Source: Colwellia sp. PAMC 21821 (GTDB taxonomy: Bacteria > Pseudomonadota > Gammaproteobacteria > Enterobacterales > Alteromonadaceae). From it: DNA of 64,000 bases. The DNA lies in the NCBI RefSeq assembly GCF_002077175.1, contig NZ_CP014943.1:620001-684000 (forward strand), written 5' to 3'. The position numbers were made by a program, and so were the translations under genes. The notes under the pieces were generated by a model that did no database searches, was not told the origin of the DNA, and was given only the letters and a program-made list of their open reading frames with translations. Below, one piece after another: positions 45,889 through 55,162 of this stretch (position 1 is its first letter; each line of letters starts with the position of its first letter).

Positions 45889-46905
45889 TTATATAGCCGG
45901 GCGATAACTTTCCCCCTTCGCCATTATTACCCAAGCCATTCTTGCTATTTTATTCGCCACAGCAACGCATGCTTTGTTGTGTCCTCGTCGGGATTTTAAC
46001 GCTTGTGCCCACAAACTAAATCGGTCAGTTTTGTTTTCACTGTGCCTTAATACTGCCCGGGCCCCGTGGATGTATAGTGTTCTTAAATAACTATTACCGC
46101 GTTTACTTATACCGAGTAAGGTGGCCTTTCCACCCGTTGAATGCTGCCCAGGAACAAGCCCAAGCCATGCCGAAAAATGTCGACCATTTACAAAGTCTTT
46201 TCCATCTCCTGCAGCTGCATAAGTAGCGCTAGCTGTGATTGCTCCAATACCTAATATTTCATCTAAGCGAACACATATTTCATTTTCTTTATTCATCGTG
46301 TTTAAGCGAACTTCACACGCTTTAAACTTCACTTCTGTGACTTGAAATTCAAGCCATAACTCATTAAATATCTCCCGACTTAAATACGTTAACTCATTTG
46401 TCGCATCCTCTAAAATATCCGGCAGTTCATTGCGAATTGCAGAAATACCTTTATTGATGACAATGCCATATTCTCCTAACAAGCCTCGTACCTGACTTGC
46501 TAATGCTTTACGTTCTTTCTTTATGCGTTCACGTTGTCGATGGAAGTTTTGAATATCTTGTTGTTCTATCGATTTAATTGGCACAAACCTCATGGTCGGG
46601 CGTTGCGCTGCCTCTGCAATACCTTCGGCATCGTTATAATCATTTTTATTGCCTTTAACGAAGGGTTTTACATATTGAGGCGCAATAAGTTTTACTTGGT
46701 GCCCCAATTCAATAAATTTTCTAGCCCAGTAGTTCGCACTGCCACAAGCTTCCATTACAATTAGGCAAGGCTCTAATGTTGCCATGAAACTCAACACTTG
46801 TTTTCTTCTTAATTGTTTCTTTTTTACAAATCGCCCATTTTTATTCACAGCGAACATGTGAAAAATTGATTTTGCAATGTCTAAACCGATTGTAGTAATC
46901 TTCAT
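45889..46905 (-). CDS. IS110-family DEDD transposase (recombinase)
   Basis: A 338-residue enzyme with an N-terminal RuvC-like DEDD domain: Asp9 (GLDIAK), Glu in IVMEACGSANYWAR and the Asp pair in KNDYNDAEGIAEA. A coiled-coil middle leads to a C-terminal Transposase_20 domain. That domain contains LGIGAITASA, LGLVPGQHSTGGK (Ser is the proposed nucleophile region) and GNSYLRTLYIHGARAV. All key residues appear intact, so the element may be active. GGAG lies upstream of the ATG at 46905. Confidence 0.93.
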   Translation of the reverse strand: MKITTIGLDIAKSIFHMFAVNKNGRFVKKKQLRRKQVLSFMATLEPCLIVMEACGSANYWARKFIELGHQVKLIAPQYVKPFVKGNKNDYNDAEGIAEAAQRPTMRFVPIKSIEQQDIQNFHRQRERIKKERKALASQVRGLLGEYGIVINKGISAIRNELPDILEDATNELTYLSREIFNELWLEFQVTEVKFKACEVRLNTMNKENEICVRLDEILGIGAITASATYAAAGDGKDFVNGRHFSAWLGLVPGQHSTGGKATLLGISKRGNSYLRTLYIHGARAVLRHSENKTDRFSLWAQALKSRRGHNKACVAVANKIARMAWVIMAKGESYRPAI

Positions 46906-47374
46906 GTTGATCCACTCCGCTTTTATAAATGATTGTTATCACTTTCATTTTGGCCCTAAAGAGGCCGGAAATAAAGTTGGAGTGGGTCCATACCATTATC
47001 CCTGCAGGCAAGGCGTTTGATTGATTAGGGCATGGATGCCCGTAAGTAGAACAATGCAGGAGCAATTGTCGAGTAATAGAGGGCGTGTGTGATTGAAAAC
47101 AAAGCAGTTATTGACGATTTAAACCGCCTTAAAATGATCGATTATTTATTTCAATTGGTATAACCAGTGGTTTCGAGAATATGCGCTTACATGGCCTGAT
47201 AAGCAAAACCACGCAACGATAATTAATCCGATGGTTATAACCACCTAAAGCTAGTTGCAGCGTTCCCCGCAGTTATGAAGACTTTACTATGTTAACACTT
47301 CCTTAATGTCATGCAGACTTCACTAAAGTTAAAGTTAAAGTTAACGTTAACAAGTACACCAGTTCTTCAAACAT

Positions 47375-47403
47375 AAAAAAACCAGCCTAGTTGGCTGGTT
47401 TTT
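47375..47403 (-). terminator. Terminator of the TonB2 operon
   Basis: AAAACCAGCC and GGCTGGTTTT form a 10-bp stem around a five-base loop, with A and T tracts on the two sides. It lies 55 bases after the TPR gene stop on the minus strand. Confidence 0.85.
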
Positions 47404-47428
47404 AGTGTCATGCTATCTAATTTTAAAT

Positions 47429-47463
47429 TTTTAGTTCTAAATTTTTAGTTCTAAATTTTTAGA
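47429..47463. repeat. Tandem repeat of AAATTTTTAGTTCT
   Basis: About two and a half copies of a 14-base unit reach into the stop codon of the TPR gene. They are likely slippage products and could vary the 3' end. Confidence 0.5.
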
Positions 47464-48718
47464 TAGAGACTTTTTTACGTTGTGCTGTGTCTTTAATAAA
47501 GCTTTCCCAACCCTTCGCCGACTTGCGGGTCTTAGGGTCTTTCATGGCTAAACTAATGGCTTTATAAGCTTGTTTATATTGCTCTAAATAAAAATGAGAC
47601 TCTGCGATACTCATTTGCAGTCTACCTTCATTCTTATCACCAAGCTCAATCGCTTTATTCAAAGCAACAATCGCTGATTTAAACTGCTCATCTTGCTTTA
47701 ATAACATACCTTGCTTGCTGTAATGCTTGGCAAGATTAGTCATTTTAGCCAATTCACCGTAGTACTTAGCCGCTTTATCGATATGTTGAGCTGCATGCCA
47801 AGCGTTAGCTAGTGAAGATAAATTCTTATCATCACGAGCGACTAAACCAGAGTCAATATGCTTTTCTAGCAATAAAGCCGCTTTGTAAGGCACTGCATTT
47901 TGCGAGTATAGACTAGCGAGTGTTTTAATTTCAGATTCTTTAACAAGGAAACCTTGTTTATAAGCTAGGTCAAGTGTTTCTAGACCTTTCTGATAATCTT
48001 CAACTAGCAAGTAAAACATGCCAAGTTGAGTCCACCACGTTTTGTCTTCTGGAAATATTTGGATTACAGTTTCAAGCGTTTTAACAGCATCTTTATATTT
48101 TTTACTTTCATAAAATGAAGTAACTTTCAAAATATAAGGATTTTTGTTTTGCTTGTCACCGTAAGCTGCAATCGCATTATCTGCTGGCACAATCATTTTA
48201 TCTAATTGTTTCAACGCATAATGTGCATTAGCTATTTTAGTCCAAGTATCACCGTCTGATTTACCCGTAAAATCCATCCAAGCTTTATAATTAACTAGGG
48301 CTTCTTCATACGCTTTGGTTTGCATCTGTAAATCAGCTAGCAACTTAATCGCGTCACCATGATCACCCTCATTGAGAATGTCAGGTTCAACAGCAATTTT
48401 TAGGTATTTGATAGCGTTAGCTTCTTCATCACCCTTAGTTGCATACATAACCGCTATAAAACGAGCAACATAAGCTTTGTCGTAATCTTTCTTAGCATCA
48501 ATGTCTAAAAGAATAGCTAAAGCGCCTGGAATATCTTCCTCTGAATAAGATTCAAAGGCTTTACCTACTTTTTTACCAACACTAGGTCCAACAAGCTGAG
48601 TTTTACGTTTTGGCTTTTCTGAATCTTCAGCGCCGGCTGCAGACACTGCTGCAACCATTGGCAATTGAATTAGAACAACTGAAATAATTAACAGTAAAGA
48701 TGAAAAAATCTTATTCAT
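47459..48718 (-). CDS. TPR protein of the TonB2 system
   Basis: Exported 419-residue protein. A signal peptide (about residues 1-28, ending AVSAAG) precedes roughly nine TPR-like helical pairs (for example AIKYLKIAVEP, ALVNYKAWMDF, AIVALNKAIELGDKN). Such TPR proteins close TonB2/ExbB/ExbD operons in Alteromonadales and Vibrionales and are thought to support complex assembly in the periplasm. It starts two bases after the tonB stop. Confidence 0.87.
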   Translation of the reverse strand: MNKIFSSLLLIISVVLIQLPMVAAVSAAGAEDSEKPKRKTQLVGPSVGKKVGKAFESYSEEDIPGALAILLDIDAKKDYDKAYVARFIAVMYATKGDEEANAIKYLKIAVEPDILNEGDHGDAIKLLADLQMQTKAYEEALVNYKAWMDFTGKSDGDTWTKIANAHYALKQLDKMIVPADNAIAAYGDKQNKNPYILKVTSFYESKKYKDAVKTLETVIQIFPEDKTWWTQLGMFYLLVEDYQKGLETLDLAYKQGFLVKESEIKTLASLYSQNAVPYKAALLLEKHIDSGLVARDDKNLSSLANAWHAAQHIDKAAKYYGELAKMTNLAKHYSKQGMLLKQDEQFKSAIVALNKAIELGDKNEGRLQMSIAESHFYLEQYKQAYKAISLAMKDPKTRKSAKGWESFIKDTAQRKKVSI

Positions 48719-48720
48719 TA

Positions 48721-49338
48721 CTAATTCCCTCCGTCCATTTTAAAGTCAAGTCGAACAGTCAAACCTGGTTGTCTCATAGCTTTACCATCAACAACTTTCG
48801 GTTTGTACTTCCATTTTCGCAAAGCTCTTTTAGCTTCTTTGTCGAAAACGCGCTTTGGCTCAGCTTCAATAACATCAACGTCTTCTACACCACCAATCTC
48901 ATTGATAGTAAATGAAAGCGTAACCCAACCTTCTTTACCATCACGAGCAGCTTGTATTGGGTATTTAGGCTCAATACGAACTATCGGTGTTGCATCTCCG
49001 TCACGACCAAATCCAGCACCAGGTGCAGAAATACCCGCATTTGCTCCGGCTAACTGTACACCAGGCATATTAAACGTTAATCCACCTGAGTCGTTATTAG
49101 TCTCAGGCTCTGGAGCTTGAGGCTTAGGTGGCGTTTTAGGCGGCGGCGGCGGCGGCGGCGGAACACGTTGACGGCGTTCTGCAGCTGACTTAGGTGGCGT
49201 CGTATTAACTTCTACTATGATGTTTTCTAAGGCTTCTTCCTTGGTTCTATCACCGCTAGAAACAAGGAACGCCATAAAAGCAAACAAAGCAAATGTTACT
49301 GCCGCGCCTAGTAGTATAGATACTAAAAAGCGAACCAT
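48721..49338 (-). CDS. tonB: Energy transducer TonB (TonB2 type)
   Basis: Links the proton-motive force of the ExbB/ExbD motor to outer-membrane receptors. It has an N-terminal membrane anchor (residues 5-28), a Pro-rich spacer (eight successive Pro in PPPPPPPPKTPPKPQAPEPE) and a C-terminal TonB domain (VRIEPKYPIQAARDGKEGWV). At 205 residues with a short spacer it is the TonB2 form. The CCG-repeat coding for the Pro run is a possible slippage site. Confidence 0.93.
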   Translation of the reverse strand: MVRFLVSILLGAAVTFALFAFMAFLVSSGDRTKEEALENIIVEVNTTPPKSAAERRQRVPPPPPPPPKTPPKPQAPEPETNNDSGGLTFNMPGVQLAGANAGISAPGAGFGRDGDATPIVRIEPKYPIQAARDGKEGWVTLSFTINEIGGVEDVDVIEAEPKRVFDKEAKRALRKWKYKPKVVDGKAMRQPGLTVRLDFKMDGGN

Positions 49339-49341
49339 AAA

Positions 49342-49743
49342 CTACCCCTTAGCTGCAGCGATAGAAATTCTGTCTATGCCCGCTTCTTTAATTGCATCCA
49401 TTACTTTAACAACTACGCCATGTTTTGCGTCTTTGTCAGCTTGAATGATTACAACGTCAGTTGGTTGCTCAGCCAATAATTTTTCAATATTGGCCGCTAC
49501 GCGTTCAACATCTACACGACGCTTGTCTAACCAAATTTCGCCATTATCTTTTATTGCAACAAAGATATTAGCTGACTTTTGTTTAGATTGATTTGCCGCT
49601 TTAGGTTTATTAACTTCAATACCAGCTTCTTTAACAAAAGAAGTAGTTACGATAAAGAAAATCAGCATAATGAATACGATGTCAAGCATCGGTGTCATAT
49701 CTATAACTGCTTCTTCGTCCTCACGAATACGTTTACGTGCCAT
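49342..49743 (-). CDS. exbD: ExbD-type biopolymer transport protein
   Basis: Motor subunit of 133 residues. A cytoplasmic N-terminus leads to one membrane helix with the proton-conducting Asp in IDMTPMLDIVFIMLIFF, and a periplasmic domain (VVIIQADKDAKHGVVVKVMD). It begins 12 bases after exbB and ends three bases before tonB. Confidence 0.95.
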   Translation of the reverse strand: MARKRIREDEEAVIDMTPMLDIVFIMLIFFIVTTSFVKEAGIEVNKPKAANQSKQKSANIFVAIKDNGEIWLDKRRVDVERVAANIEKLLAEQPTDVVIIQADKDAKHGVVVKVMDAIKEAGIDRISIAAAKG

Positions 49744-49755
49744 TCGAATATCTCT

Positions 49756-50280
49756 CTAGTGATGAGGTAAACTGTCAACCAGTTTAGCCTTTGCTAGTTT
49801 AACTTTAGCGTCTAACCTTGAACTGAAAAACACTCCTGATAATGCTGCAACCATGCCCGCCATAGTGGGAATTGTTGCCATTGATATACCAGACGCCATC
49901 AGACGCGGATTACCAGTACCTTGTTGTGCCATTACTTCAAACACACCGATCATGCCGGTTACGGTACCAAGTAAACCAATTAGTGGACACATTGCCACCA
50001 AGGTTCTAATTGTGAGCATACGTTGCTCTAGTAGTTCTGTCGCTTCGGAGATCCAAGTATCTCTAATTCGATGTGCATACCAAGAAGTAGTATCTTCTCT
50101 CGCATCCCAACGTCCGACGATATCGTCTTTCATTTTTGGATAAACTTTTGATAAGAACCAATAACGTTCTATCATCATTATCCACATCAATAAGAGTGCG
50201 AAGGCAACAACGTACAGCACGTTACCGCCAGTCGCAATAAAACTCCTGACAGATTCCCAAAGCTCTATCAGGAATAACAT
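49756..50280 (-). CDS. exbB: ExbB-type proton channel protein
   Basis: A 174-residue MotA/TolQ/ExbB protein with three membrane helices. The last two carry the conserved LIGLLGTVTGMIGVFE and GISMATIPTMAGMVAALSGVFF. It forms the motor with ExbD. Its start codon overlaps the stop codon of the preceding TolQ-like gene (TAATG), indicating coupled translation. Confidence 0.95.
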   Translation of the reverse strand: MLFLIELWESVRSFIATGGNVLYVVAFALLLMWIMMIERYWFLSKVYPKMKDDIVGRWDAREDTTSWYAHRIRDTWISEATELLEQRMLTIRTLVAMCPLIGLLGTVTGMIGVFEVMAQQGTGNPRLMASGISMATIPTMAGMVAALSGVFFSSRLDAKVKLAKAKLVDSLPHH

Positions 50281-51623
50281 TATTTAGACTCCTTCTCGGC
50301 AATAGCAGCGATTAAGCCAGCGCTTTGCTCGTCTAATTTTTGTAGTACAGATTTACTTCTACCAGCTACGATGCTGTGGATTAAGATTAGTGGTAATGCA
50401 CAAATCAGACCTAGAGCAGTTGTTACAAGTGCTAGTGAGATGTTACCCGCCATAATTTTCGGGTCACCTGTACCAAACAATGTAATCGTTTGGAACGTCA
50501 TAATCATACCGATTACTGTACCTAATAGACCCATTAGTGGTGCAATTGCAGCGAACATTTTGATTAAGTTAATACCACGGTCAACTTTCGGTGTTTCACG
50601 TAAGATAGCTTCATCAAGTTTAAGTTCAAGTGTTTCTGCATCAACCGATTTGTTGTCAAAGTAAACTTTTAACAAACGGCCAAGTGGATTGTTGTCATTC
50701 GGTTGATCAAGGTTCTTCTCTTGAGTGCGAATTTTAGAACTCATGTTACCAAGAACAATCATACGCTCTAAAGCAATAAGTAGACCAATAACTAACAATA
50801 CAGTGATAGCATAACCAACTTCTTTACCTTCATGGTAGAATTCCATTAGTGTTTTCTTACGCGTTTCAAGCGTTAAGATAGCACCACGAGATGGATCCAC
50901 ATATACAGGAGCGTAACCTGAAGTTACACCGAAGAAAGAAGAAGCTGCACCAGCAATATAACCAGCAGGTTGCTTAGCTAAAGGCTGTACTTGACCCACT
51001 TCATCGTTGTAGTTTAGGTAACCGTTTTCAGATACTAAGTTGAAAGTACCGATACGTGTTACTGATTCAGTTGACTTTGAACCATCTAAGTTAGTTACTT
51101 CTGTAGTAAACTTAGAAACTTCACCTGATTGAGTCATTTCAGTTTGCAAAGCAAACCATAACTCTTCAAGTTGCTCAAGTTCAGGAATGGCTTTTGAGTT
51201 AGCAATCTTGTCTAACGTTTCACCACGACCTGGATATTCAGCTGAAACAATTGATGTAACAATTGAACCGTAAGCATTAGCTGCAGCTGCACGACTTACA
51301 CCGAACATTTCACCTAAAGTACCTTGGGCATTGTCTAACTCTACAGCTTTTTGCGCTAATGTAATTTCGTTAGCGGCATACTCTTTCGTTAAACGTTTGT
51401 TTCTTGCTTGTTGATTTGCTAGTTCTGTTTTAGCTGTATTTAATAATGCTTGCTTGTCAGAACGTGCAGAAGTAAATTCCGCTTCGCGTTTTTTATCAAT
51501 TTTAGCTTCAGAAATACGATCATTTTTGACTTGTTTTAATAAGTCATCTAACTGATTCGCCGAAGCTGAAGCTGCTACTGTCATTGAAGCAGCAAATAAT
51601 ACGAAATTAATAACTTTTTTCAT
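50280..51623 (-). CDS. Long MotA/TolQ/ExbB-family protein (TtpC-like)
   Basis: A 447-residue inner-membrane protein. A signal peptide (residues 1-22) and a long periplasmic coiled-coil region (about 25-260) are followed by three membrane helices in the TolQ/ExbB arrangement with LMGLLGTVIGMIMTFQTITLFG. This is the extra ExbB-like subunit found in TonB2 systems (TtpC in Vibrio), required for TonB2-dependent uptake. It overlaps both neighbours at TAATG junctions. Confidence 0.92.
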   Translation of the reverse strand: MKKVINFVLFAASMTVAASASANQLDDLLKQVKNDRISEAKIDKKREAEFTSARSDKQALLNTAKTELANQQARNKRLTKEYAANEITLAQKAVELDNAQGTLGEMFGVSRAAAANAYGSIVTSIVSAEYPGRGETLDKIANSKAIPELEQLEELWFALQTEMTQSGEVSKFTTEVTNLDGSKSTESVTRIGTFNLVSENGYLNYNDEVGQVQPLAKQPAGYIAGAASSFFGVTSGYAPVYVDPSRGAILTLETRKKTLMEFYHEGKEVGYAITVLLVIGLLIALERMIVLGNMSSKIRTQEKNLDQPNDNNPLGRLLKVYFDNKSVDAETLELKLDEAILRETPKVDRGINLIKMFAAIAPLMGLLGTVIGMIMTFQTITLFGTGDPKIMAGNISLALVTTALGLICALPLILIHSIVAGRSKSVLQKLDEQSAGLIAAIAEKESK

Positions 51624-52402
51624 TATTTTGCTCCTGCTGCAAATACGGGTAGTTTAGCTAGATCAAGTGGTAATTGCTTACGAGCCATACGAACGGCATC
51701 CGTCACAGGTTTCAAGTATTCGTCACCTAAAGCTTCCCATGCACGTTTCTCATTGTTCCAAACCCAAGAGTTTTTCATGTCAAGTGATTGAGCAACAAAT
51801 GAAATACGACCCATGTGAACGAAGTCTGCAGTAATCATACGATCACCTAAGTCAAGCTCACCTTGATACACACCGAATATAGTGCCGTAACTGGCTTCAA
51901 TCTCGTAAGCTTCAAGTACTAAACGAAATTGTTCAGATACTGAAACGTCTGAGTCACCCATTACATCACGTAAACCAGCAATACGCTCTTTACGTGCATC
52001 AATGTTCATAGGAACATCAAGGTCAACAAACTTCTCTAACGTGTCAATCATTTTGTACATTAAAGGTACTACGCCTTGCTTGGTTTTATCTATACCAGCA
52101 ATTTGCTTTTGTAATGATTGGATATTAGCTTTTTGATCGTCAACCATAAGTTGAACGTGATCGTTATAGCCACTTAACACGTCAGCTTCATCTACAGTAT
52201 TACGGTACTCAGCTAACAACTCTTGAGTTTGTCCGTAAATATTGTCTATTTTGCTTTGTGATTTACTTGAAGCTTTAAAAATTTGAGCTTCGGCTTTTTG
52301 TAGTTCTGTTAATGCGTCTGCAGCAGCGAAGTTGCTTGCTGAAAATGCTAGTGCGCCAATAATCGTCGATGCGATAAGGCTTTTCTTGCTTAATTTGGAC
52401 AT
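51623..52402 (-). CDS. DUF3450 periplasmic protein of the TonB2 operon
   Basis: An exported 259-residue protein: signal peptide ending SNFAAADA, then a coiled coil (about residues 30-110) and a globular end. DUF3450 proteins are the first gene of many TonB2 operons and are presumed to act with the TtpC-like subunit. The ATG at 52402 gives the natural signal peptide; the frame is open to 52438. Its stop overlaps the next start by one base. Confidence 0.88.
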   Translation of the reverse strand: MSKLSKKSLIASTIIGALAFSASNFAAADALTELQKAEAQIFKASSKSQSKIDNIYGQTQELLAEYRNTVDEADVLSGYNDHVQLMVDDQKANIQSLQKQIAGIDKTKQGVVPLMYKMIDTLEKFVDLDVPMNIDARKERIAGLRDVMGDSDVSVSEQFRLVLEAYEIEASYGTIFGVYQGELDLGDRMITADFVHMGRISFVAQSLDMKNSWVWNNEKRAWEALGDEYLKPVTDAVRMARKQLPLDLAKLPVFAAGAK

Positions 52403-52996
52403 AGTTCCCAACCAATTGCTATTGAATTTTGATAACAAGCTTATTGTTAACGCAAATTTAATAATCTGCCATTTTAAGTTTTAATTTCTTAGAATAAAAC
52501 CATGCAATATTCCCAGACGACAGCCTAACTGTCAACTAAGTACATTAAAAAGAATGTTTATTTTGCTCTTAAAGAGCGCTGTAAACTTTTTGTAACCTGA
52601 CGTTAAACATTAGATTCAATAAGTAAAGAACATGAATGTTTTAATCAATGTTACAGAAGTCCTTTTAATTGTAAAAATATGTGCTCCCTATGTTTTACTA
52701 ACTCTTTCGTAGTAAGTCAAATATTATTATTGAATTGCTGCGTAAATTCGCTAATTAGCTTTTTAATTGAACAATTAGAAATCATTAAGCACTTTCGGTG
52801 TTCGCAAAGTCTAGTGTTTAAAAGCCAGTATTACGATGCAATTAGACGTTCAACGCGGCTAAATACTCGCTCAATATAATCGTAATATAACCTCGAAAAT
52901 AACGAGTTAATGAAAAAGCGTTGAACTTGCCGTTATTTTAGTGTTTATGCTCCATAACGTGATTAGCTATTTATTTAAAATACCTGTTTTCTTCAG
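52403..52996. other. 594-base intergenic region
   Basis: It separates the TonB2 operon from the methyltransferase gene, both on the minus strand, and must contain the TonB2 promoter. No Fur box, terminator or RNA was recognised. A short plus-strand frame inside (52679-52879) looks like chance. Confidence 0.4.
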
Positions 52997-54271
52997 TTAA
53001 CTCGCTCTCAATAATATCCAATCTAGTTGTATAAACGGCTTGAAACACTGGCTTATATAAGTCACTAATTGCTCATTATTTAAGGCTTCACTTTTTAGCT
53101 CTTTTCTAACCTCTTCAAAAATAATTTGTAAGGTGTTTTTACCATCAATATTTTTAAATATTGCATAATTCAACTGAGAAGCACTCAGATCGAATTCAAA
53201 ACCACTGCTGTGTTTCATAGAGATAACTTTATTTGGACTGGCTAAAATAGCATTCGCTAACTGATTACCTAAATTTTTATAATGCTCAGCTGGAAAGAAA
53301 AATGGGATATTTGATAATTCTGTAAAACTTGCCTTCGTATCTGTACTAACCGCGGCATAAAACTCATGTTTTTTAAACGCGCCTACTAATAATTCAGCAA
53401 TGCCATGCTGCTCGATAATAGGTCGCTGTTTTATAACCTTAAGTAAACTACTATCCTTGATATATTGTTCAGGACGATATGACATCCTCATTTTAACATC
53501 ACTAAACTCAACAAATTTTAACGCAGACTGCTCTAGTAATTGATAAACATCTACAATACTGTATGCCCGATCTTGTTCGTGTAACAAGAGGTCAACTAAG
53601 CCGTTGTCTTCGCCATTAATATGATCAACTAAAAATTTTTCATTATGAGTAAACCAATTGGTTTCTGGCAAGTTAGCTAATATTTTTTTAGTGTTTATGA
53701 CCTTATTTGCTAAGTGGTTTTCGTTCACATTGATCATTTTCATCAATTGCTGCATTTGATAAACGCCTGTACGTCCATACTCACCGTATAGCATCAGACC
53801 CATGGCACCATTATCATTTAATAAATTTTTAAGTGTTTGTAGCCCTAACAAAGGGTCATCTAAATGATGTAATACCCCAGTGCAGCTTATATAGTCAAAT
53901 TTACCAATATTTGCATCAAGTGATAGTAGTGAGGTGTGCAGCCAATTTATATTGCTCAAATTCCTTTGTTTAGCCCGCTGTTTAGCTATAGCCATAGAAG
54001 CTTGGCTAATATCTACATACCATACTTCTGCCGTTGTATGCTTTAACTGCTCAGCTAAAAAAATGACAGAATCTCCCGTTCCTCCACCCGCCACCAACAC
54101 TCTAAATTGATTAAAGTCACAAGCGCCTTTAAAGCAATAAAAGTTGATCAAATCTAGGCGTTCAATACCTATTTCAACTAATCTATGGCTCTCCTGGGAC
54201 GGATCTCTAAAAGGATATGGATAACTTTCATATTGATCTCTTACTTTTTTTAAATACGGCTTATTATCCAT
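52997..54271 (-). CDS. Class I SAM-dependent methyltransferase with C-terminal extension
   Basis: A 424-residue protein. Residues 50-180 are a Rossmann methyltransferase domain with motif I VLVAGGGTGDSVIFLAE, the post-I acidic strand VWYVDIS and motif IV YISCTGVLHHLDDPLLGL. The N-terminus RDQYESYPYPFRDP resembles SAM-methyltransferases that act with sugar or small-molecule substrates. The C-terminal 230 residues are not recognised. Substrate unknown. Confidence 0.8.
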   Translation of the reverse strand: MDNKPYLKKVRDQYESYPYPFRDPSQESHRLVEIGIERLDLINFYCFKGACDFNQFRVLVAGGGTGDSVIFLAEQLKHTTAEVWYVDISQASMAIAKQRAKQRNLSNINWLHTSLLSLDANIGKFDYISCTGVLHHLDDPLLGLQTLKNLLNDNGAMGLMLYGEYGRTGVYQMQQLMKMINVNENHLANKVINTKKILANLPETNWFTHNEKFLVDHINGEDNGLVDLLLHEQDRAYSIVDVYQLLEQSALKFVEFSDVKMRMSYRPEQYIKDSSLLKVIKQRPIIEQHGIAELLVGAFKKHEFYAAVSTDTKASFTELSNIPFFFPAEHYKNLGNQLANAILASPNKVISMKHSSGFEFDLSASQLNYAIFKNIDGKNTLQIIFEEVRKELKSEALNNEQLVTYISQCFKPFIQLDWILLRAS

Positions 54272-54691
54272 AACTATCTGCTCACATTATTATTTTCAGT
54301 TCAGAATAAGCTTTGTTATTTGACCTGTATAGAATATTTAATATTATTTTATATTTTTGTCCTTTGTTACAAATTTATTATTTACAGACTCGTAACAAAT
54401 AATAGTCTAGACTTTATTAACCGCTATTTATAAAGAAATATAATAAAAGCCTTGTTAATGATGCTAACTTTCAATATCGATTACGGCACAGTTGTAAGTT
54501 AGTGTGGATTTACTACAATTCAACTGTATTGACCTCACAGGATGGTCTTTGCCGTTAAGAAAGTAATAATTAAAACAGTATTAAAACAGTAATTAAAACA
54601 GTAATAAGGCAGGTTAACGCCCTGTAGAAACTTATTAAACTTAGTAAATATACAACTATACAATAACTATAAAATAACTATGGAGCTCAAT
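54272..54691. other. 420-base intergenic region with a triple repeat
   Basis: Divergent space between the methyltransferase and the small lipoprotein genes. TTAAAACAGTA(A) occurs three times head to tail at 54570-54604. No RNA, hairpin terminator or operator was recognised. Confidence 0.45.
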
Positions 54692-54964
54692 ATGTTTAAA
54701 CAAATATCACTGATTAGCCTTGCAGTATTATTAGTCGCTTGTAGTGCGACTGACCCAAGTAAATCTAAAGCAAAAGATGCAATGTATGACAAAATGGCAA
54801 AAGATAAAGATATGGTTTGTGAATATAGACCAACGACAGGTAGCCATAGAAAAAAACGTACTTGTATGAAGAAAGAACTCGCTGACGAGGTAAGAAGAAG
54901 AAACCAAGAAGCGCTTAGATCTCAAGAATACAAAAGTCAAACTAGTGCAGGGTCAACAATTTAG
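54692..54964 (+). CDS. Small lipoprotein
   Basis: A 90-residue protein with a lipoprotein signal peptide: KQISLISLAVLLVAC-S, Cys near residue 17. The mature part is basic and polar (YRPTTGSHRKKRTC). The ATG at 54692 has GGAG six bases upstream; an ATG at 54680 lies within that signal. Function unknown. A terminator follows. Confidence 0.78.
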   Translation: MFKQISLISLAVLLVACSATDPSKSKAKDAMYDKMAKDKDMVCEYRPTTGSHRKKRTCMKKELADEVRRRNQEALRSQEYKSQTSAGSTI

Positions 54965-55023
54965 CGCGAACATAAAGTGCTAAAGTTAATTATTAGTATC
55001 CAGAACAACCTCCCCCATATATT

Positions 55024-55058
55024 AAAAATCCTTACTCGTTAGCTTAGTAAGGATTTTT
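55024..55058 (+). terminator. Terminator after the small lipoprotein
   Basis: AAAAATCCTTACT pairs with AGTAAGGATTTTT around a nine-base loop and runs into T-rich sequence, about 60 bases after the stop codon. Confidence 0.82.
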
Positions 55059-55115
55059 ATTTTTCATTATAAATAGGTACTCCTGTTGTCCCTATTTACT
55101 CATTATTATTTTATT

Positions 55116-55161
55116 TATAAGTGCTATAACGCCATATATATAAGTGCTATTACGCCATATT
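55116..55161. repeat. 23-bp tandem repeat, two copies
   Basis: TATAAGTGCTATAACGCCAT-type units at 55116-55138 and 55139-55161 differ at two positions. They lie next to the palindromic element at 55163. Confidence 0.6.
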
Positions 55162-55162
55162 T

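Larger units (their letters stand above)
45592..46999 (-). mobile_element. IS110-family (IS1111-type) insertion sequence
   Basis: About 1.4 kb with subterminal inverted repeats TATGGACCCACTCC (45593-45606) and GGAGTGGGTCCATA (46979-46992), one DEDD transposase gene and a non-coding segment of nearly 300 bases downstream of it. Subterminal repeats and a long downstream non-coding end are the marks of the IS1111 subgroup. Comparing with the intact repeat copy places the edges at a shared AT core (45590-45591 and 46998-46999). No target duplication beyond this is needed. Confidence 0.85.
45494..47163. repeat. 258-bp MITE-like repeat, second copy split by an insertion sequence
   Basis: Bases 45494-45591 and 46998-47163 together reproduce the repeat at 21434-21691 with a few differences. 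The insertion sequence entered the loop of the CCTGCA-TCCC-TGCAGG hairpin. The rejoined target would read GTACCTGCATCCCTGCAGG, one base different from the intact copy. Confidence 0.85.

Noticed and set aside
52679..52879. 66-codon frame in the TonB2 upstream region
   Set aside because: No ribosome binding site, odd composition and no protein-like pattern.
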